Origin: Flavobacteriaceae bacterium
GTDB lineage: Bacteria > Bacteroidota > Bacteroidia > Flavobacteriales > Flavobacteriaceae
Direction of reading: 5' to 3'
Length of the DNA stretch: 39,782 nucleotides
Assembly (NCBI GenBank): GCA_947463515.1
Contig: CANHRI010000022.1
Span: 1-39,782, forward strand
Within the stretch, counting starts at the first letter, position 1, and every line of letters starts with the position of its first letter. The notes beneath the pieces were generated by a model. That model was not told the DNA's origin. It did no database searches and saw only the letters and a program-made list of their open reading frames with translations. Below are positions 24,730 through 32,681 of the stretch, one piece after another. Made by a program: the position numbers and the translations under genes.

Positions 24730-25335
24730 ATGAAAAAAATTATTCTTTCTCTAGCTGCAGTACTTGCTTTTTCTGCTGCTAATGCTCAAGACAAAAAAGA
24801 ATCAAAAGGTTTTGGTTTTTCTGAAGGAAACATCTATGTAGGTGGTTTAGTATCTTACTCTAGTGAGAAAAACGACAACGGATCTACATCTGTTACAACT
24901 TCAGGATACGAAATTTCTCCAGAAGTAGGTTACTTTTTAACTGACAATTTTGCATTAACTGCAGGTGTTTCTTTAGGTAATACTGACAATGGAACTACAA
25001 AAACGAATACTTTTGGTTTAAATCTTGGAGGTCGTTACTATTTCTTAAACATGGGTGAGCGTTTCAAAACGTACACTAATTTCGGTTTTGGAATTGGTTC
25101 AAACGACAATGGTGGTTCACCTGCTGAAAAAACTAACACTTTCGAAATTGGTGGTGGTTTAGGAATTAACTATTTTGTTACTCCTAATTTAGCTATTGAT
25201 TTTAGATTAGCTAATGTAATCAGCTATTCTACTGAAAAGACAGGTGATGCAAAAACAAATACATTAGAATTAGAAGCTAATGTATTCCAAAACTTTTTTG
25301 ACACACCATCATTTGGTTTAATCTACAAATTCTAA
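24730..25335 (+). CDS. Small outer-membrane beta-barrel protein
   Basis: A 201-residue protein with a textbook signal peptide (MKKIILSLAAVLAFSAANAQ, residues 1-20). The mature part alternates hydrophobic and polar residues in about eight strands, with GNIYVGGLVSYSSEKND, YEISPEVGYFLTDNFALTAG and a C-terminal strand ending GLIYKF with a terminal Phe, typical of porin-like/OmpW-like outer-membrane proteins. Codon use is markedly AT-biased and uniform compared with neighbours, suggesting high expression. It is a single-gene unit with its own terminator. Family-level function unknown. Confidence 0.88.
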   Translation: MKKIILSLAAVLAFSAANAQDKKESKGFGFSEGNIYVGGLVSYSSEKNDNGSTSVTTSGYEISPEVGYFLTDNFALTAGVSLGNTDNGTTKTNTFGLNLGGRYYFLNMGERFKTYTNFGFGIGSNDNGGSPAEKTNTFEIGGGLGINYFVTPNLAIDFRLANVISYSTEKTGDAKTNTLELEANVFQNFFDTPSFGLIYKF

Positions 25336-25362
25336 TTTGTAAAAAGCTAATTGATATTAAAT

Positions 25363-25389
25363 AAAGCCATCCTTCGGGGTGGCTTTTTT
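25363..25389 (+). terminator. Terminator with a UUCG tetraloop
   Basis: A 10-base-pair stem (AAAGCCATCC with GGGTGGCTTT, one T-G pair; 25363-25372 with 25377-25386) is closed by C(TTCG)G and followed by T. It lies 27 bases after the barrel-protein stop and 18 before xerD. Confidence 0.9.
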
Positions 25390-25407
25390 GTTTTGTATCT
25401 TTAACCC

Positions 25408-26313
25408 ATGCAATGGAGAGCCTACCTTAAATCGTATCAGGATTACCTGCGTTTGGAGCGTGGGATGTCGCCCAATACGTTGGCAAGCTATCGTTTTGAT
25501 TTGGAACGGCTGTGTTCTTTTTTGGCAGAACACCACCCTGAAGTTTCTCCTTTAACCATTACATCACAACATATTCAGGCCTTTGTCTATGCCGTTTCCA
25601 AGGAATTGAATGCGCGCTCACAGGCCCGATTGATTAGTGGACTCAAGTCGTTTTTCAATTACCTACTCGTTGAAAATCTGCGCGGTGACAGTCCGATGGA
25701 ATTGATAGAAACGCCGCGTTTGGGACGTAAACTTCCCGATACATTGAGTACGGTTGAAATTGATCGTTTGATTGCGGCAATCGATTTGTCCAAACCCGAA
25801 GGCGAACGCAACCGGACCATGCTTGAAGTGTTGTACGGATGTGGGTTACGCGTATCCGAACTAGTAACGTTAAAAATTTCGGACATCTTCGCTGACGAAG
25901 GTTTTTTAAAAGTAACGGGAAAAGGGAATAAGCAACGTTTTGTGCCGTTGGCAACCTTCACCTTACAATGCATCGAACGGTATCGACGAGAGGTTCGCGT
26001 TCATGTTCCCATTCAGAAAGGATTTGAAGATACCTTGTTTTTGAATCGTCGAGGGAAAGCGCTAACCCGAGCCATGATTTTTACGATTATTAAAGACTTA
26101 GCTTATGCCATACATTTACAAAAAAGTATTAGCCCACACACATTTCGCCATTCTTTTGCTACCCATTTATTAGAAAATGGCGCCGATTTACGAGCTATCC
26201 AAATGATGTTAGGCCATGAATCGATTACCACCACCGAAGTATATGTTCACCTGGATCGTAGACATTTAACCCAAATTATGCATCAATTTCATCCGCGCAA
26301 AAAAATAAAGTAA
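25408..26313 (+). CDS. xerD: Tyrosine recombinase XerD
   Basis: A 301-residue site-specific recombinase that, with its partner, resolves chromosome dimers at dif. The N-terminal SAM-like domain (about 5-90) contains YLRLERGMSPNTLASYRFDL. The catalytic residues are all present: Arg148 (CGLRVSEL), Lys172 (GKGNKQR), His244 and Arg247 (HTFRHSF), His270 (LGHESI) and nucleophile Tyr279 (TTEVYVHL). Length and the lack of an extra arm-binding domain place it with Xer housekeeping recombinases rather than island integrases. It is far from the tRNA-Met island (13 kb) and not a likely part of it. Confidence 0.94.
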   Translation: MQWRAYLKSYQDYLRLERGMSPNTLASYRFDLERLCSFLAEHHPEVSPLTITSQHIQAFVYAVSKELNARSQARLISGLKSFFNYLLVENLRGDSPMELIETPRLGRKLPDTLSTVEIDRLIAAIDLSKPEGERNRTMLEVLYGCGLRVSELVTLKISDIFADEGFLKVTGKGNKQRFVPLATFTLQCIERYRREVRVHVPIQKGFEDTLFLNRRGKALTRAMIFTIIKDLAYAIHLQKSISPHTFRHSFATHLLENGADLRAIQMMLGHESITTTEVYVHLDRRHLTQIMHQFHPRKKIK

Positions 26314-26343
26314 AATAAATCTTACAAAACAAGTTACTTTTCG

Positions 26344-26386
26344 ATAGTTATATGCATTTTGTCGATAAAAATGTACTTTATATCGA
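26344..26386 (+). promoter_or_regulatory. TCGA direct repeats upstream of the PAS kinase, possible operator
   Basis: TCGAT at 26341-26345, TCGAT at 26362-26366 and TCGA at 26383-26386 are spaced 21 and 21 bases, two helical turns. The middle unit with its flank, ATGCATTTTGTCGAT, is identical to part of the 20-base tandem repeat in front of the giant T9SS gene. The repeats end 9 bases before the -7 element at 26396. Confidence 0.5.
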
Positions 26387-26395
26387 ATGTTTTGT

Positions 26396-26403
26396 TAAAT
26401 TTG
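26396..26403 (+). promoter_or_regulatory. -7 element of the kinase-receiver genes
   Basis: TAAATTTG fits TAnnTTTG, 30 bases before the preferred ATG at 26434. There is no TTG 17-23 bases upstream, so the promoter may need an activator at the TCGA repeats. Confidence 0.5.
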
Positions 26404-26433
26404 GTTTCACTTTTTTACCCCTCAAGTAGAAAA

Positions 26434-27990
26434 ATGAACCCAAACTCCCCAAAACCTACGATTATGACCACAAACTTAGCCGCCAACCATCGGTTTAGTG
26501 CTGTACAGTACAATTATCATAAGCGGATATTAAATCTGATACCCGATTTAATATTTCAAATATCCGTAACCGCTCAGCAAGAGTTTTTCTTTACGTATCT
26601 TAATAAAAGCATCATTACTTTTTTTGAGGTCAATCGATTTGAAATTGCCTCAAATCCTTTTGAGGTGATAAAAAGTCGTATTCATCCAGAAGATTGGGCT
26701 CTTTTTTTGCAATCAATTTTAGCAGCCAAAGACACAAGTGAAAATTGGAATCATGAATTTCGCGTTGTATTACGATCCCTCGGTGTTTTATGGTTTAAAG
26801 CCAAAGCAACCATTGATATTGATGAAAACGGCGATGCGATTTTTATTGGAAGCTTAACCGATATTACCGATATAAAGCAACGCGAGTTTCGTATTATCGA
26901 ATCGGAAGCACGCTATCAATTTGCTTTAGAAGCTTCCAACAATGGTGTTTGGGATTACAATGTAGCCACCGATCGGGTTTATTTTTCCAAAGAATCGCTG
27001 GCCATTTTGGATTTTGATGTTAGCGACAATTTGGTAACCAATTCCAAGTGGGATGAGCGCATTCACCCTGACGATTATCCGCAATACAAGCAAGAAATTG
27101 TAAATCATAGCAATGGGCAAACTTCCTATTTTGAGAATACCAAGCGTGTACTCACTAAACATGGCGTTTACCGCTGGATTCGAAGTAAAGGAAAAGTGAT
27201 CGAGCGCGATACGCATGGCAATCCATTGCGGATAATTGGAGTGCATACCGATGTTACTTCGGAAAAGGAGGAAGAACAAGCATTGCAAGCCCATATGGAG
27301 ATTATCTCAAAGCAAAACAACCGATTGCTCAATTTTGCACATATCGTTTCACACAACCTTCGCTCGCACACGGGCAACTTTAAGATGTTGATCAATATTA
27401 TTGATGAAACGGATGATGCTCAGCAAAAAGAAGAATGCTTTGGGTTTTTGAAAACCACTTCAAAAGCTTTGTCCGAAACCATTGATCACTTAAAAGAACT
27501 GGTAGATATTCAGAGTACGATTATTCATAAAAAAGAGAATTTGAATTTAAATGCTTTTTTAAATCATACGCTCGAACTTTTAAGTAAAGAAATTAAGGAC
27601 CATAACGTAAATATCGTAAATTTGGTAGACGCTAAAGAAACGGTACAGTTTAATCCCGCGTATTTGGAAAGTATCTTTTTAAATTTTACCACCAATGCTA
27701 TTAAGTATGCGCATCCCGACAGACAACCTGAAATTCGGTATTCGCTTCAAAAGGAGCATGGGAAATTGGTGTTGCTCATCCAAGATAATGGTGTGGGTAT
27801 CAATTTGGAAAAATACGGAGAGAAATTGTTTGGAATGTATAAAACGTTTCATCAGCATCCCAATGCGCGTGGTATCGGTTTGTTTATTACCAAAAACCAA
27901 ATCGAATCTATGGGCGGTAGTATCGAAGTAGAGAGTCAAGTTAATGTAGGAACCACTTTCAAAATCAACTTTTCGAATGAAATTCAATAA
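26434..27990 (+). CDS. Soluble PAS-domain sensor histidine kinase
   Basis: A 518-residue protein from MNPNSPKPTI; the frame is open to 26359, but the -7 element at 26396 lies within that extension. There is no membrane segment or signal peptide, so the sensor is probably cytoplasmic. PAS 1 spans about 30-150 and PAS 2 (with PAC-like GVHTDVTSEKEE) about 155-280. The dimerisation/phospho-acceptor segment is FAHIVSHNLRSH, His307. The ATPase domain has NFTTNAIKYAHP (N box), DNGVGI (G1) and GIGLFITKNQIESMGG (G2) at about 415-500. The gene's end overlaps the receiver gene by 14 bases, making a translationally coupled two-component pair. The PAS ligand cannot be predicted. Confidence 0.9.
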   Translation: MNPNSPKPTIMTTNLAANHRFSAVQYNYHKRILNLIPDLIFQISVTAQQEFFFTYLNKSIITFFEVNRFEIASNPFEVIKSRIHPEDWALFLQSILAAKDTSENWNHEFRVVLRSLGVLWFKAKATIDIDENGDAIFIGSLTDITDIKQREFRIIESEARYQFALEASNNGVWDYNVATDRVYFSKESLAILDFDVSDNLVTNSKWDERIHPDDYPQYKQEIVNHSNGQTSYFENTKRVLTKHGVYRWIRSKGKVIERDTHGNPLRIIGVHTDVTSEKEEEQALQAHMEIISKQNNRLLNFAHIVSHNLRSHTGNFKMLINIIDETDDAQQKEECFGFLKTTSKALSETIDHLKELVDIQSTIIHKKENLNLNAFLNHTLELLSKEIKDHNVNIVNLVDAKETVQFNPAYLESIFLNFTTNAIKYAHPDRQPEIRYSLQKEHGKLVLLIQDNGVGINLEKYGEKLFGMYKTFHQHPNARGIGLFITKNQIESMGGSIEVESQVNVGTTFKINFSNEIQ

Positions 27991-28375
27991 CATTTTTGTC
28001 GTTGATGACGATTTAGTTTATCACTTTGTTATCAAGAAATTATTTAACAAATGCAATATCGAAGCGGAGGCCAAGTTCTTTTTTAACGGATTGGAAGCGA
28101 TCGACGGGTTGAAAAATGTTTTGAAAACCGAAAAAGAACCCGATTTAATTCTCTTAGACATCAATATGCCAGTTTACGACGGATGGCAGTTTTTGGATGA
28201 GTTTCGAAAATTGAAAAACAATATGTCTAAAGATATCACGGTATATTTAGTTAGTTCATCCAATGACTCCACCGACATCGACCGTTCAAAGCAATACAAA
28301 GAGGAGGTGAAGGATTATTATTTCAAACCCATAACGACCAAAGAATTTGAAGAAATGTTAACTAGTGAGAGTTAG
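27977..28375 (+). CDS. Stand-alone response-regulator receiver protein
   Basis: A 132-residue CheY-like receiver with no output domain. The acidic pocket is Asp10-Asp11 (FVVDDD), the phospho-acceptor is Asp61 (LLLDINMP, read LILLDINMP), the conserved Ser is in YLVSSS (about 93-95), and Lys117 is in FKPIT. It overlaps the histidine kinase by 14 bases. Such single-domain receivers act through protein contacts, in phosphorelays or by feedback on the kinase, so any transcriptional output must lie in another protein. Confidence 0.92.
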   Translation: MKFNNIFVVDDDLVYHFVIKKLFNKCNIEAEAKFFFNGLEAIDGLKNVLKTEKEPDLILLDINMPVYDGWQFLDEFRKLKNNMSKDITVYLVSSSNDSTDIDRSKQYKEEVKDYYFKPITTKEFEEMLTSES

Positions 28376-28385
28376 TAAAAATAAA

Positions 28386-28420
28386 AAAGGGAACGCCAAT
28401 GAAGGGTTCCCTTTCTTTTT
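28386..28420. terminator. Terminator between receiver gene and rny
   Basis: AAAGGGAAC / GTTCCCTTT (28386-28394 with 28406-28414) with an 11-base loop, T-rich to the right and A-rich to the left, lies between convergent genes, so it can serve both. Confidence 0.8.
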
Positions 28421-28435
28421 TTATCTCTACTTTTC

Positions 28436-29998
28436 TTATTTGGCAATATTCACGGCACGTGTTTCACGAATTACCGTAATCTTCACTTGACCAGGGTAGG
28501 TCATTTCCGTTTGAATTTTCTGTGAGATTTCAAACGAAAGTTTAGCGGCCATATCGTCGGTAACTTTTTCACTTTCTACAATTACACGTAATTCACGGCC
28601 CGCTTGAATGGCATACGCATTTTTCACCCCGTGGAATCCAAAGGCAATAGCTTCTAGGTCTTTCAAACGCTGGATATAGGAATCCAATACTTGACGACGG
28701 GCGCCTGGACGAGCTCCAGAAATCGCATCACAAACTTGGATAATCGGAGAAATCAAATACTTCATTTCGATTTCATCGTGGTGTGCTCCAATAGCATTGC
28801 AAACTTCTTCTTTCTCCCCATATTTTTCAGCCCATTGCATTCCCAACAATGCGTGTGGTAAATCACTTTCGGCATCCGGTACCTTACCAATATCGTGGAG
28901 TAGACCAGCGCGCTTGGCTAGTTTTACGTTCAGTCCTAATTCAGCGGCCATGATGCCACACAACTTCGCTACCTCGCGCGAGTGTTGTAATAAGTTTTGA
29001 CCATAAGAAGAACGGTATTTCATGCGCCCTACAATTTTAATCAACTCGGGATGCAATCCATGAATTCCTAAATCAATCACCGTACGTTTCCCGACCTCGA
29101 TGATTTCATCCTCAATTTGTTTGGTTGTTTTCGCCACTACTTCTTCAATACGGGCAGGGTGAATACGACCGTCGGTTACCAGTTTATGCAAGGATAAACG
29201 TGCAATTTCACGACGCACAGGGTCAAAACACGACAGGATGATAGCCTCAGGGGTATCGTCTACAATGATTTCCACACCTGTTGCCGCTTCCAACGCACGA
29301 ATGTTACGCCCTTCACGACCAATGATGCGTCCTTTCACGTCATCGGATTCAATATTGAAAACCGACACACAGTTTTCTACCGCTTCTTCCGTACCCACAC
29401 GTTGAATCGTGCTGATGATTACTTTTTTGGCTTCTTGTTGTGCTGTTAATTTGGCTTCTTCAATAGTTTCCTGAATGTGGGCCATCGCTTTGGTTTTGGC
29501 TTCTGCTTTCAAACTTTCCACCAGTTGCTCTTTAGCATCTTCAGCCGATAATCCGGAAATAACTTCCAATTGCTCTACTTGACTTTTGTGCATCTTTTCG
29601 ACTTCTTGATGCTTTTTGTCTAAGATTTCAATCTTGGTTTCGTATTCTTTGGCCTTCGCTTCAAAATCGTCGTTAAGCTTTTTGGTTTTGGCCAATTCGC
29701 TGGAAACTTGCGACTCTTTATCGCGGATGCGTTTTTCAACCTCAGCCATTTTTTTGTCTTTGGCTAAAATCTCTTTTTCATGCTCGGCTTTCAATTCTAA
29801 AAACTTCTCTTTCGCCTGCAGTAATTTGTCTTTCTTAAGATTTTCAGCTTCCAAACTGGCATCTTTTAAAATCGATGCAGCTTCTTTTTTGGCATTCTTA
29901 ATTAAAGCGGAGACATTGCTGCGCTCCAGCATTTTGGCGACACCAAAGCCGCCGGCTAATCCGACCACTAGGCCGATTATTACTTCTACTATACTCAT
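28436..29998 (-). CDS. rny: Ribonuclease Y
   Basis: A 520-residue membrane-anchored endoribonuclease that starts mRNA decay. The N-terminal segment [20 protein letters not shown] (about 4-23) is the membrane anchor. A long charged coiled coil (about 25-200) follows, then a KH domain with [15 protein letters not shown] (about 222-236), and an HD domain with [12 protein letters not shown] and AGLLHDIGK carrying the metal-binding His and His-Asp. The end [15 protein letters not shown] is typical. Length matches B. subtilis RNase Y (520). It lies downstream of zapB-zapA and the 6S-like RNA on the same strand. Confidence 0.97.
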   Translation of the reverse strand: MSIVEVIIGLVVGLAGGFGVAKMLERSNVSALIKNAKKEAASILKDASLEAENLKKDKLLQAKEKFLELKAEHEKEILAKDKKMAEVEKRIRDKESQVSSELAKTKKLNDDFEAKAKEYETKIEILDKKHQEVEKMHKSQVEQLEVISGLSAEDAKEQLVESLKAEAKTKAMAHIQETIEEAKLTAQQEAKKVIISTIQRVGTEEAVENCVSVFNIESDDVKGRIIGREGRNIRALEAATGVEIIVDDTPEAIILSCFDPVRREIARLSLHKLVTDGRIHPARIEEVVAKTTKQIEDEIIEVGKRTVIDLGIHGLHPELIKIVGRMKYRSSYGQNLLQHSREVAKLCGIMAAELGLNVKLAKRAGLLHDIGKVPDAESDLPHALLGMQWAEKYGEKEEVCNAIGAHHDEIEMKYLISPIIQVCDAISGARPGARRQVLDSYIQRLKDLEAIAFGFHGVKNAYAIQAGRELRVIVESEKVTDDMAAKLSFEISQKIQTEMTYPGQVKITVIRETRAVNIAK

Positions 29999-30018
29999 GG
30001 TTTTGTAAGGTTATATAT

Positions 30019-30178
30019 AAAAAAAGCCCACATTAGTTGCTTGTATAAACTCGTAAATACAAGTTTTGAGCTAGCTCGCTGTTCTGGCTTCCCGTCGGGC
30101 GGGCTTGCTATAGTAGCGACGATTTGCTCATTTGAATTTGTTAGTGTTGAGTTTACCAAAAATGAACTAATGTAGGCA
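30019..30178 (-). ncRNA. ssrS: Structured RNA, probable 6S RNA
   Basis: The 206-base gap between zapA and rny can form one long rod on the minus strand. The ends close in a 13-base-pair helix (30177-30165 with 30038-30026, one G-U), followed on the minus strand by seven U (30025-30019), a terminator-like end. A second helix of 7 pairs (30155-30149 with 30052-30046) lies inward of a 9x7 internal loop, and TCGCT/AGCGA (30076-30080 with 30114-30118) closes the apical part around a GC-rich hairpin. A rod of about 155 nt with an internal bubble, beside zapA, is what is expected of 6S RNA, which binds RNA polymerase holoenzyme; in E. coli ssrS also adjoins zapA. No clear promoter was seen; it may be cut from the zapA transcript. 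Confidence 0.62.
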
Positions 30179-30205
30179 GTATTTTAATCTAAAAGAACGT
30201 TGTTT

Positions 30206-30499
30206 CTAGCGGTTGAGATAGGTTTCCAAAGCATTATTCAAACGGGCTAATCGGTCAATTGACTCTGTATCGACTACCGTTTCGACTGATTTTTGCTGTT
30301 CCAATTGTGAGGCAAACTGCAAGGCACACATGGCCAAAACATCTTGTTTGTCCCGAACGGCATAATTTTCTTCAAACTGTTTAATCATTGCATCGATTTT
30401 TTTGGCTGCACTTCGCAATCCTTCCTCTTGACTCATGTCAACAGTAAGCGGATAGACACGGTCGGCTATCGATAACTTGATTTTCAGTTTATCGTTCAT
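30206..30499 (-). CDS. zapA: Cell division protein ZapA
   Basis: A 97-residue FtsZ-associated protein. The beginning KLKIKLSIADRVYPLTVDMS and the following EEGLRSAAKKIDAMIKQFEE match the ZapA head domain, and ALQFASQLEQQ and the leucine-spaced C-terminus form the dimerising coiled coil. ZapA cross-links FtsZ filaments at the division site. The ATG lies 2 bases after the stop of the upstream coiled-coil gene, so both are one operon. Confidence 0.88.
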   Translation of the reverse strand: MNDKLKIKLSIADRVYPLTVDMSQEEGLRSAAKKIDAMIKQFEENYAVRDKQDVLAMCALQFASQLEQQKSVETVVDTESIDRLARLNNALETYLNR

Positions 30500-30501
30500 A
30501 T

Positions 30502-30792
30502 TTAATCAGCCATTTGAGCAATGCAGTAGTCGATTTCTCTAATTAGCGCATTGATTTTTAGCTTGGTATCTCGTTTGTATTCTTCACTGCCTAATAACGA
30601 ATTGGTCATTTTGAGCGCTTCAAAATCCTTGATTAGCTGAGCATGTGTTGCCTGTTGTTGGGCTAAACTTTGTGTTGAACCCTGTAACTCCTGCTGTAGT
30701 GCTCGGTTTTTTTGTTCTAAATCGTCCACCTTAGCACACAATCGCAGTACTTTTTTTTCCAGTGCATCAATGATTTCTTTGATTTCACTCAT
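30502..30792 (-). CDS. Small coiled-coil protein, ZapB-like
   Basis: A 96-residue, almost fully coiled-coil protein (EIIDALEKKVLRLCAKVDDL, then QKNRALQQELQ and Gln-rich heptads). It directly precedes zapA with a 2-base gap and is driven from a good promoter. In proteobacteria ZapB, a short coiled-coil protein, partners ZapA at the division ring. Homology cannot be shown from a coiled coil alone, so the ZapB-like label is from context and architecture. Confidence 0.7.
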   Translation of the reverse strand: MSEIKEIIDALEKKVLRLCAKVDDLEQKNRALQQELQGSTQSLAQQQATHAQLIKDFEALKMTNSLLGSEEYKRDTKLKINALIREIDYCIAQMAD

Positions 30793-30820
30793 GGGTGACG
30801 CCTTTCGTTACTTAATCCCA

Positions 30821-30851
30821 CAAATTTATAACTATCGGGGTATTTAACCAA
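30821..30851 (-). promoter_or_regulatory. Promoter of the zapB-like/zapA operon
   Basis: On the minus strand TTG (30849-30851), a 20-base spacer and TAAATTTG (30821-30828) match the Bacteroidota promoter pattern, 29 bases before the first ATG. Confidence 0.7.
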
Positions 30852-30986
30852 TAAAAACGATAAAAAATACAATTTATTTTCAAGCCCTTTGCTAAACTTT
30901 TGCGATTCAGTATTTTGGAAATTCTTAACAGCAAATGTTTTCATCTCCCAATCCCTTTTGCTATTTTAGCCCAAAGACCTTTATCT

Positions 30987-32675
30987 ATGCGCAGTTTGTT
31001 ATTTTTTTGGTGTTCAATTACTTACTTAATCGCTCAACCGTATCCACAAGATTATTTCCAATCTCCGCTCGCGATACCTTTACAGCTTTCGGGTAATTTT
31101 GGGGAATTGCGTCCGCATCATTTTCATGCCGGATTTGATTTCAAAACACAACAACGCGAAGGGTTGCCTGTATATGCCGCAGCCGAGGGGTATATCTCGC
31201 GTATTAAAATTGCTACCAATGGCTATGGGAAAGCCTTATATATCACACATCCCAATGGCTATACCACCGTGTATGGACATTTGCAAAAAGCGGTAGGTGT
31301 TTTTGAGGCCAAAATACAAGCGTTACAGTATGAAGCCATGTCTTTTGCGGTTGAGGCCTACTTTAAGCCAGGAGAGTTGCCCGTCAAAAAAGGCGAACTT
31401 ATTGCGCTGTCGGGTAATACGGGTGGGTCTGATGGACCCCATTTGCATTTTGAAATACGCGATTCCAAAACGGAGCAAATTATTAATCCCTTGTTTTTTG
31501 GATTTGTCATCAAAGATACCAAAACTCCTACTGTAGCCAATGTGATGGTGTATCCCGTTGGCCCCGATGCGGTGGTCAATGAATCAAAACGACCTGTTTT
31601 ATTGAGTCTCTCTTTACAAGCTGACGGGACTTATATTGCCCAAAGAGTTCAGGCTTCAGGAACCCTTGGTTTTGCCATCAATGCCTTTGATCGCGATGAT
31701 GTGTCGTTCAATAACAATGGTACTTACCAAACCCGTTTGTACCACAACGGTCAGCCTAATTTTGAAGTCCTTTTTGACCAAATGGCCTTTGATGAAGCCC
31801 GCTATATCAATGCCTATATCGATTATGAACGCTACAAAAAAACCAAGCAGCGTTTTCAAAAATTATTTTACAACTATCCCTATGCTTGGTCCAATTTACG
31901 CAATGTAAAGGCGGGAGGACTCCTTACGGTGACCCCCAATTTGGCCACTACAGCCCGTATTGAAGTCGCCGACTTTAACGGAAATCAAACCGTGATAACC
32001 CTGCCTATTTCCTATTCTAATGCTCCCGCAAAAATAGCCGATCCAACCCCCAAAACTCCTTATTTCATCAAGTGTCAAACCGATGCTTTGTTTGAAAAAG
32101 ATAACGTTTCGGTGTATTTTCCGGCGAAGACGTTTTACGACGATTTTTATTTTCAATTTGACGTAAAGAATAATCAGGTTCAGTTGCATGAGGACACTGT
32201 TCCTTTACACCAGAGTTTTACGCTGACGTGGAAAAATGAATCAATTCCAGCCGCGCTTCGAGCCAAAACATTCATTGCAACCGTACAAGGTGCTCGTTTC
32301 GGGTATAATTCTACACAAGTCGAAGGGGCTACTTTTTCGATTCGTACCAAAACATTAGGCAAATTTCAATTGGTACAGGATGTATTACCGCCCAAAATAA
32401 CTTGGTTTAAACCGCCAAAAAACAAAGATTGGTCGGGACTAAATGCTTTGCAACTCACGATTTCCGATGAACAATCGGGGGTGGCCAAAGTCAACGGGTT
32501 CCTCAATGGAGAATGGGTTTTATTTGAATACGATCCGAAGTTAAAACGGATTACTCATGTTTTTGAAGAGCGCTTTTTGAAAGCGGGAGACAATAATTTG
32601 AAAGTCGAAGTCGTTGACCATGTTGGAAATTCAACTATATTTGAATCCACGTTTAACCGAAATCCAAAAAAATAA
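30987..32675 (+). CDS. M23 (LytM-type) metallopeptidase, exported
   Basis: A 562-residue protein from MRSLLFFWCSITYLIAQ, which gives a signal peptide of about 16 residues; the frame is open back to 30900 but that extension would spoil the signal. The LytM domain is at the N-terminus (about 40-165): zinc ligands His47 and Asp51 in HAGFD, and His152/His154 in PHLHFE, with GSDGPHLHFEI and the YGHL motif. These enzymes cut peptidoglycan cross-links or peptides in the periplasm. The remaining 400 residues are beta-rich, Ig-like and without a family I can name. It ends 6 bases before the TonB-dependent receptor, in the same reading frame. Confidence 0.92.
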   Translation: MRSLLFFWCSITYLIAQPYPQDYFQSPLAIPLQLSGNFGELRPHHFHAGFDFKTQQREGLPVYAAAEGYISRIKIATNGYGKALYITHPNGYTTVYGHLQKAVGVFEAKIQALQYEAMSFAVEAYFKPGELPVKKGELIALSGNTGGSDGPHLHFEIRDSKTEQIINPLFFGFVIKDTKTPTVANVMVYPVGPDAVVNESKRPVLLSLSLQADGTYIAQRVQASGTLGFAINAFDRDDVSFNNNGTYQTRLYHNGQPNFEVLFDQMAFDEARYINAYIDYERYKKTKQRFQKLFYNYPYAWSNLRNVKAGGLLTVTPNLATTARIEVADFNGNQTVITLPISYSNAPAKIADPTPKTPYFIKCQTDALFEKDNVSVYFPAKTFYDDFYFQFDVKNNQVQLHEDTVPLHQSFTLTWKNESIPAALRAKTFIATVQGARFGYNSTQVEGATFSIRTKTLGKFQLVQDVLPPKITWFKPPKNKDWSGLNALQLTISDEQSGVAKVNGFLNGEWVLFEYDPKLKRITHVFEERFLKAGDNNLKVEVVDHVGNSTIFESTFNRNPKK

Positions 32676-32681
32676 CTCATT

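Noticed and set aside
25408..26313. xerD as the integrase of the tRNA-Met island
   Set aside because: It is 13 kb away, in core context, has Xer housekeeping length and motifs, and lies outside both att copies.
30900..30986. N-terminal extension of the M23 peptidase
   Set aside because: It begins at a non-ATG codon and would mask the signal peptide that starts at ATG 30987.
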